Below are positions 32,553 through 36,086 of a stretch of DNA of 36,086 nucleotides, one piece after another. A program made the position numbers and the translations under genes. The DNA comes from an uncultured Synechococcus sp. (lineage in GTDB: Bacteria; Cyanobacteriota; Cyanobacteriia; Phormidesmidales; Phormidesmidaceae), in contig CALDSK010000292.1 in assembly GCA_937911865.1 (NCBI GenBank), positions 1-36,086 on the forward strand, given 5' to 3'. Each line of letters opens with the position of its first letter. Position 1 is the stretch's first letter. The notes under the pieces are model-generated. The model was not told the DNA's origin, ran no database searches, and saw only the letters and a program-made list of their open reading frames with translations.

Positions 32553-33857
32553 TTACTTTCTCGTTAGCCACTGGTGTAGTAGGAGCATGACTGCGATCGC
32601 CCACCCCAAAGCGAGCGCCTGCAAGAAACCCACGATGCCACTGACTACCCAAATCAGCTGCACGATGCAGTAGTCTACAGAGCTCATTTTTTTACGAGCA
32701 CGACAGACCCACTCATACAAGCAAGAAAGGCCCAGGTAGAGCAGCAGCCCGCCCAGAATGGAGGTTGGGAAATAGGTCAACCAGGGAGAAAGTGCCAGGG
32801 GCAGAAGAACAAAAGTCGCTGCTCCAATGACGGTTACCCAGCGGCTGCGGCCGCCTAGACGGTGCATCAGCATAGATCCACCCATTGAGTGAAAGGCAAG
32901 AATGCCACCACCCATGCCGAGTAAAACGTTGGCACTGCCCGCTACTTTGAGTTCGTAATTGATGTCGATGTCTTTTGACATCGCTACTTCCATTCCCTTC
33001 ACGTTCATCAGCAAAAGCACGGCTGTGAGTACGCTGACGGTTCCAGAACACATCCACTGACTGCCAATCGCTCGCCAGTTGATCTGCAATAGGTCAGACC
33101 AGTTCAGTACCTGCCAGGTCGTTTGCAAGGTAGGAATACCCAGGGTGAGCCCTTGTGTGTTGACTTGGGCCAGGGAGATGCCGGAGAGTGATAGGCTGCC
33201 ATAGAAAAGAGCGATCGCACCAAAAAGACTGGTGACAATCACAACAGACTGGTGATAGCGACGAGTCATCACGACCAAATAAAGTGCAAGTAATAGCCCT
33301 AGTGCGCAGTGTATGAGCACTTCAGGCTGGCTGAAGCTCTGTAGTGACAAGCTCCCTAGCGGCTGCTTTATCAAAATGTCAAAAGCCCCTTTTATCAATA
33401 GCAGGCCACTACTTGCAACAAATCCACCTACCACCGAGTCAGGCAATAAGCGAACAATATTACCTAGCTTGAGTTCTCCTAATGTCCAAAGAAATAGACC
33501 CGTGAGCAGAGAGGTAAGGGCGATGGTTACAATAACGGTAATTAGCAGCTCTTCTGATGATGCGGTGGGTGGCAGCTCTCTGACAACCATCCCTGTACTC
33601 CAAGAGAGAATCGCGGTTGGAATGGCCGCTAAATCTGACACCATGCCAGGAAATGAACTCATTAGCGCTACCATGATTCGGGCCGCTGCCGCGCTAAAAA
33701 GAACAAAGCCAATCCCCGCAGAGAGATAGTCTGACAGACTGTTAGAGAAAATAAGTGCAGCAAAAGAAAGATCGAACAGAACGCCTAATATACCTGTGGT
33801 GATGCCGACAGAGAGCGTAGAAACACTGTTCTTGTGGAGAAGAGGAATCGTGTGCAT
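32553..33857 (-). CDS. SulP-family anion permease without STAS domain
   Basis: The protein has 434 residues with about ten to twelve transmembrane helices. The N-terminal part resembles SulP transporters (ITTGILGVLFDLSFAALIFS, then GIGFVLFSAAAARIMVALMSSFPGMVSDLAAIPTAIL) and LLPDSVVGGFVASSGLLLIKGAFDIL matches the SulP core signature. LGMGGGILAFHSMGGSMLMHRLGGRSRW corresponds to a second conserved core region. The cytoplasmic C-terminal STAS domain is absent, as in short SulP members. The transported anion (sulfate, molybdate, bicarbonate) cannot be told. In cyanobacteria BicA, a bicarbonate SulP, has STAS, so this is a different subgroup. It lies just downstream of the RTX protein, with a terminator between. 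Confidence 0.85.
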   Translation of the reverse strand: MHTIPLLHKNSVSTLSVGITTGILGVLFDLSFAALIFSNSLSDYLSAGIGFVLFSAAAARIMVALMSSFPGMVSDLAAIPTAILSWSTGMVVRELPPTASSEELLITVIVTIALTSLLTGLFLWTLGELKLGNIVRLLPDSVVGGFVASSGLLLIKGAFDILIKQPLGSLSLQSFSQPEVLIHCALGLLLALYLVVMTRRYHQSVVIVTSLFGAIALFYGSLSLSGISLAQVNTQGLTLGIPTLQTTWQVLNWSDLLQINWRAIGSQWMCSGTVSVLTAVLLLMNVKGMEVAMSKDIDINYELKVAGSANVLLGMGGGILAFHSMGGSMLMHRLGGRSRWVTVIGAATFVLLPLALSPWLTYFPTSILGGLLLYLGLSCLYEWVCRARKKMSSVDYCIVQLIWVVSGIVGFLQALALGWAIAVMLLLHQWLTRK

Positions 33858-33911
33858 AGGTCAGCCGAGTGTTGAAGTGATTGGATGAAAGAGTTGCTGT
33901 ACAAGACTCAA

Positions 33912-33945
33912 ACAGCCAGCGTACGATTGTGTGCACGCTGGCTGT
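33912..33945 (-). terminator. Hairpin after the RTX gene
   Basis: ACAGCCAGCGT (33912-33922) and ACGCTGGCTGT (33935-33945) are perfect eleven-base arms around a 12-base loop. On the minus strand it lies 54 bases after the RTX stop and before the SulP start. A short TTTGAGT follows, a weak T-tract. It is a probable terminator that separates the two genes. Confidence 0.68.
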
Positions 33946-33998
33946 AGAACGCTGCTTTAGCCCAGCTGAAATAGCCCGCCTAAAACAGAGAATTCGTT

Positions 33999-35708
33999 TT
34001 ATAGAATTTCAACGTTGCTGTTGATATCAAAGCCACCGACGGGTGCTTCAATGGTCGCTATCTGAACGCCATCTAGTGCGAGCACACCGTTGTTGCTGTT
34101 GTAAGTTAGTGACTCGCGAATAGCATCTACGCTGCCCAGACGAGACTGAGGCAGCAAATCCTGCTGAATTTGAAGCATGTCACCGTCAGCCGCATTGAAG
34201 CTTTGAATCAGGCTAGTGCCACCGTCGCCAATTCTAAACAGGTCTGTACCCCGGCCACCGATCAGGGTGTCGGCACCTCCACCACCAATGAGTAGATTAG
34301 TGCCATCGCCGCCAACGAGGATGTCATCGCCAGATCCCCCAATGAGGATGTCATCGCCAGCGCCACCATCTGCAAAGATATTGACATCTGTGCCACTCCC
34401 GTTGAGGAAGTCGTTGCCGTCGCCACCGTCAAAGTTAACCTGCTTTAGCCTGGTGCCAGATAGGCTTTGCACGGTTAGGCTATCGTCACCGCCGCCGCCG
34501 TTAATTTCCATGCTTTCAACGCTGTCAATATCCAGCTCGAAAAGACCGAGATTGACCCGACGGAAATCGACGCGCTTGCCGTTTGAGCCCAGTTCAAACT
34601 CATCGCCTGCATCGACTGCGCCATTCACCTCTGTGACGTCTTGTCCGCCGTTGCCGCGCATGATGTCGCTACCATCGCCGTTGTTCCAAATCATGCGGTC
34701 ATTACCAGCGCCGCCGATCATGACATCGTCACCTTTGCGACCAATGAGCGTATCGTCGCCATCGTCGCCCCGAAGGATGTTGACCTGATCGTCACCCGCA
34801 AGGGTGTCATCTAGCTTGGTGCCATTGAGGTTTTCAATGCTGATCAGCGTGTCTTGCACCCGATTGCCGTTGACTACGTATTCTGCCGAGCCTGTCGCGA
34901 GGTCGGCGTTAACTTCGAAAGGAATGTCGCTAAAGTCAGCGGTGTCATTTCCCTCGCCGCCGTCGGTAATATCGTTGCCATTGCCGCCGCGCAACAGGTC
35001 ATTGCCTGCGCCACCTAGCAGCACGTCGTCGCCGTTCCCGCCAGATAGTACATCGTTGCCGGTGCCACCATTGAGCGTATCGTCTCCTGAACCGGACATC
35101 AGCAGGTCACGACCGGTGCCACCATCGGCCACAATGGTTTGTGTAGAAGCGGTCGCGTCTAGCGTATCTCTACCGCTGCCGCCGTCGAAGGTCACCGTTT
35201 CAATATCAGTGCGTGCCAGGTCTTCAACCGTGAGGCTATCGTTGCCACCGCCGCCGTTGATTTCCATGGCTTCAACCTGCTTAATGTTGAGGCTAAAGTT
35301 GCCCAAATTTACGCGCTCAAAGTCTACGCGACCGCCAATAGCGCGTAGTTCAAATTCGTCGCCTGCGCCCACTGCGCCGTTGACTTCAGTGACATCCATA
35401 CCAGCGCCGCCGCGCATCAGGTCGCTGCCATCGCCGTAGTTCCAGATCATGCGGTCGTTGCCGCTACCTGCAAACATTTTGTCGTCGCCTGTATCGCCAA
35501 TCAGGGTGTCATCGCCATTGTTGCCGCGCATCAGGTCCACGCCTTCGCCACCTTCGATGCGGTCGTTGCCGCTACCGCCAAAGAGCTTGTCGTCGCCGCC
35601 TTCGCCCAAGATAGTGTCATCGCCGTTCAAACCCGCGATAATGTCTTTGTCGTCAGAGCCCACCAAAAAATCGTTGGAACCAGTGCCTCTGTTAGTATTA
35701 TTCGCCAT
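33999..35708 (-). CDS. RTX-type calcium-binding repeat protein
   Basis: The 569-residue protein is built mainly of GGxGxDxxx nonapeptides (hemolysin-type calcium-binding repeats), in blocks at about 20-85, 195-255, 300-345 and 445-485. These fold into calcium-bound beta-rolls. The repeat blocks are separated by a module of about 100 residues (RMIWN.GDGSD.MRG..DVTEVNGAV.AGDEFEL) which occurs twice, at about 85-190 and 337-442, ungapped with an offset of 252 residues. There is no Sec signal; such proteins normally use type I secretion with a C-terminal signal, here probably the last 60 residues (SLIQSFNAADGDMLQIQQDLL...). AGGAGAA precedes the ATG. No type I secretion genes lie nearby. Function may be surface layer, motility (SwmA-like) or adhesion. 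Confidence 0.92.
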   Translation of the reverse strand: MANNTNRGTGSNDFLVGSDDKDIIAGLNGDDTILGEGGDDKLFGGSGNDRIEGGEGVDLMRGNNGDDTLIGDTGDDKMFAGSGNDRMIWNYGDGSDLMRGGAGMDVTEVNGAVGAGDEFELRAIGGRVDFERVNLGNFSLNIKQVEAMEINGGGGNDSLTVEDLARTDIETVTFDGGSGRDTLDATASTQTIVADGGTGRDLLMSGSGDDTLNGGTGNDVLSGGNGDDVLLGGAGNDLLRGGNGNDITDGGEGNDTADFSDIPFEVNADLATGSAEYVVNGNRVQDTLISIENLNGTKLDDTLAGDDQVNILRGDDGDDTLIGRKGDDVMIGGAGNDRMIWNNGDGSDIMRGNGGQDVTEVNGAVDAGDEFELGSNGKRVDFRRVNLGLFELDIDSVESMEINGGGGDDSLTVQSLSGTRLKQVNFDGGDGNDFLNGSGTDVNIFADGGAGDDILIGGSGDDILVGGDGTNLLIGGGGADTLIGGRGTDLFRIGDGGTSLIQSFNAADGDMLQIQQDLLPQSRLGSVDAIRESLTYNSNNGVLALDGVQIATIEAPVGGFDINSNVEIL

Positions 35709-36086
35709 GAGAAATTCTCCTAAAAGTTTTGTAGTCGTGCTGTCTACGAGCCTGTGTTTTGCTCTTTTTTATTTGCCAAGTGGCTTATGCCGCGTTTGAA
35801 ATCTGCGGTCTGTATCAGACAAAGTCACTCGGCTAGCAAGTTCCTAATGCATCAGGGCACTTGCTCTATGTCCCTATTGAAGAATTCGGGTGGCTACGAT
35901 CAGGGTTGCGAAAGGCTAACTTATAGCTAACTTCTAAGTGATTTTATTGAGTGCATGCTCTATCCCTTGATTCGTAGGGGTTTCAGCGCTTCATTTTGAT
36001 TGAGAGAAGGCGATAAAGGCCATAGAGTTACTTGAATCTCTACGGGTACATTCCCCGCCGCTCTGCGGCGTAAAATGGCAGGATGA
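35709..36086. other. Region upstream of the RTX gene, no gene seen
   Basis: These 378 bases hold the RTX ribosome binding site (AGGAGAA) and presumably its promoter. A hairpin lies near the right edge: CGCCGC (36056-36061) and GCGGCG (36065-36070) around TCT. No complete gene was found. Confidence 0.6.

Noticed and set aside
34216..35439. Two long plus-strand ORFs (about 190 and 211 codons) rich in Pro and Ser
   Set aside because: They are antisense to the RTX gene and arise from its GC-rich, repetitive codons. The composition is an artefact of the nonapeptide repeats and there are no ribosome binding sites.
35960..36086. Open minus-strand frame of about 41 codons running off the right edge
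   Set aside because: It has no start within the window, a short length and overlaps a GC-rich hairpin. It could be a gene end but nothing supports it.

Overview
The window looks like a chromosomal piece of a filamentous or unicellular cyanobacterium, probably of the Leptolyngbya/Synechococcus PCC 7335 type. The taxon is inferred from style, not from a search. Support comes from many copies of the cyanobacterial HIP1 octamer GCGATCGC (for example 12585-12592 and others near 13068, 15533, 17151, 22509, 23237, 24525 and 26753). It also comes from typical cyanobacterial gene types: ThiE with a long N-terminal extension, a DUF1517 protein, an LpxB-like protein, GAF-rich histidine kinases and a Uma2-type fragment. 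No rRNA, tRNA, CRISPR array or intact transposase was seen. Coordinates, motif positions and repeat arms were read by hand.

Layout. 1-3.4 kb: a secreted protein of unknown function and a GAF histidine kinase, separated by a 419-base gap holding two possible tiny ORFs. 3.5-7.1 kb, minus strand: a small redox/detoxification group (quinone-oxidoreductase-like enzyme, cupin, SDR, secreted SnoaL-like protein). Two of its genes share a 13-base upstream motif. 7.2-7.9 kb: a broken DsbA-like gene. 8.0-10.5 kb, minus strand: a two-component pair (double-GAF HisKA_3 kinase and NarL-type regulator) overlapping by ATGA. 10.5-11.5 kb: a poorly coding stretch, an MNT nucleotidyltransferase and a possible relic of a HEPN-like partner.

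11.6-16.8 kb: larB, divergent from an LpxB-like glycosyltransferase, then a prolyl oligopeptidase, a Uma2 C-terminal stub and a rhodanese. 16.9-20.5 kb: a Ser/Thr kinase with an HDD catalytic loop and a secreted beta-helix/SPOR protein, tail to tail and sharing a TTAA at their stops. 21.1-25.3 kb: thiE, thiS, a DUF1517 protein and a YdcF-like membrane protein. 25.5-29.6 kb: an ABC exporter half with a degenerate Walker B, convergent with a CDF metal transporter and a YHYH lipoprotein. 29.8-33.9 kb: an alpha/beta hydrolase with an internal membrane hairpin, a small membrane protein and a SulP-like permease. 34.0-35.7 kb: an RTX-type calcium-binding protein built by internal duplication, preceded by 378 bases without a convincing gene.

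Functionally this is mostly ordinary housekeeping and environmental-response content. The better leads are regulatory sites (the shared 13-mer, the perfect 12-base inverted repeat before thiE, the 21-base tandem repeat before the double-GAF kinase), the odd kinase, the CDF-YHYH pair, the orphan degenerate ABC half-transporter and the two gene relics. I did not find a complete system that I can defend as new.
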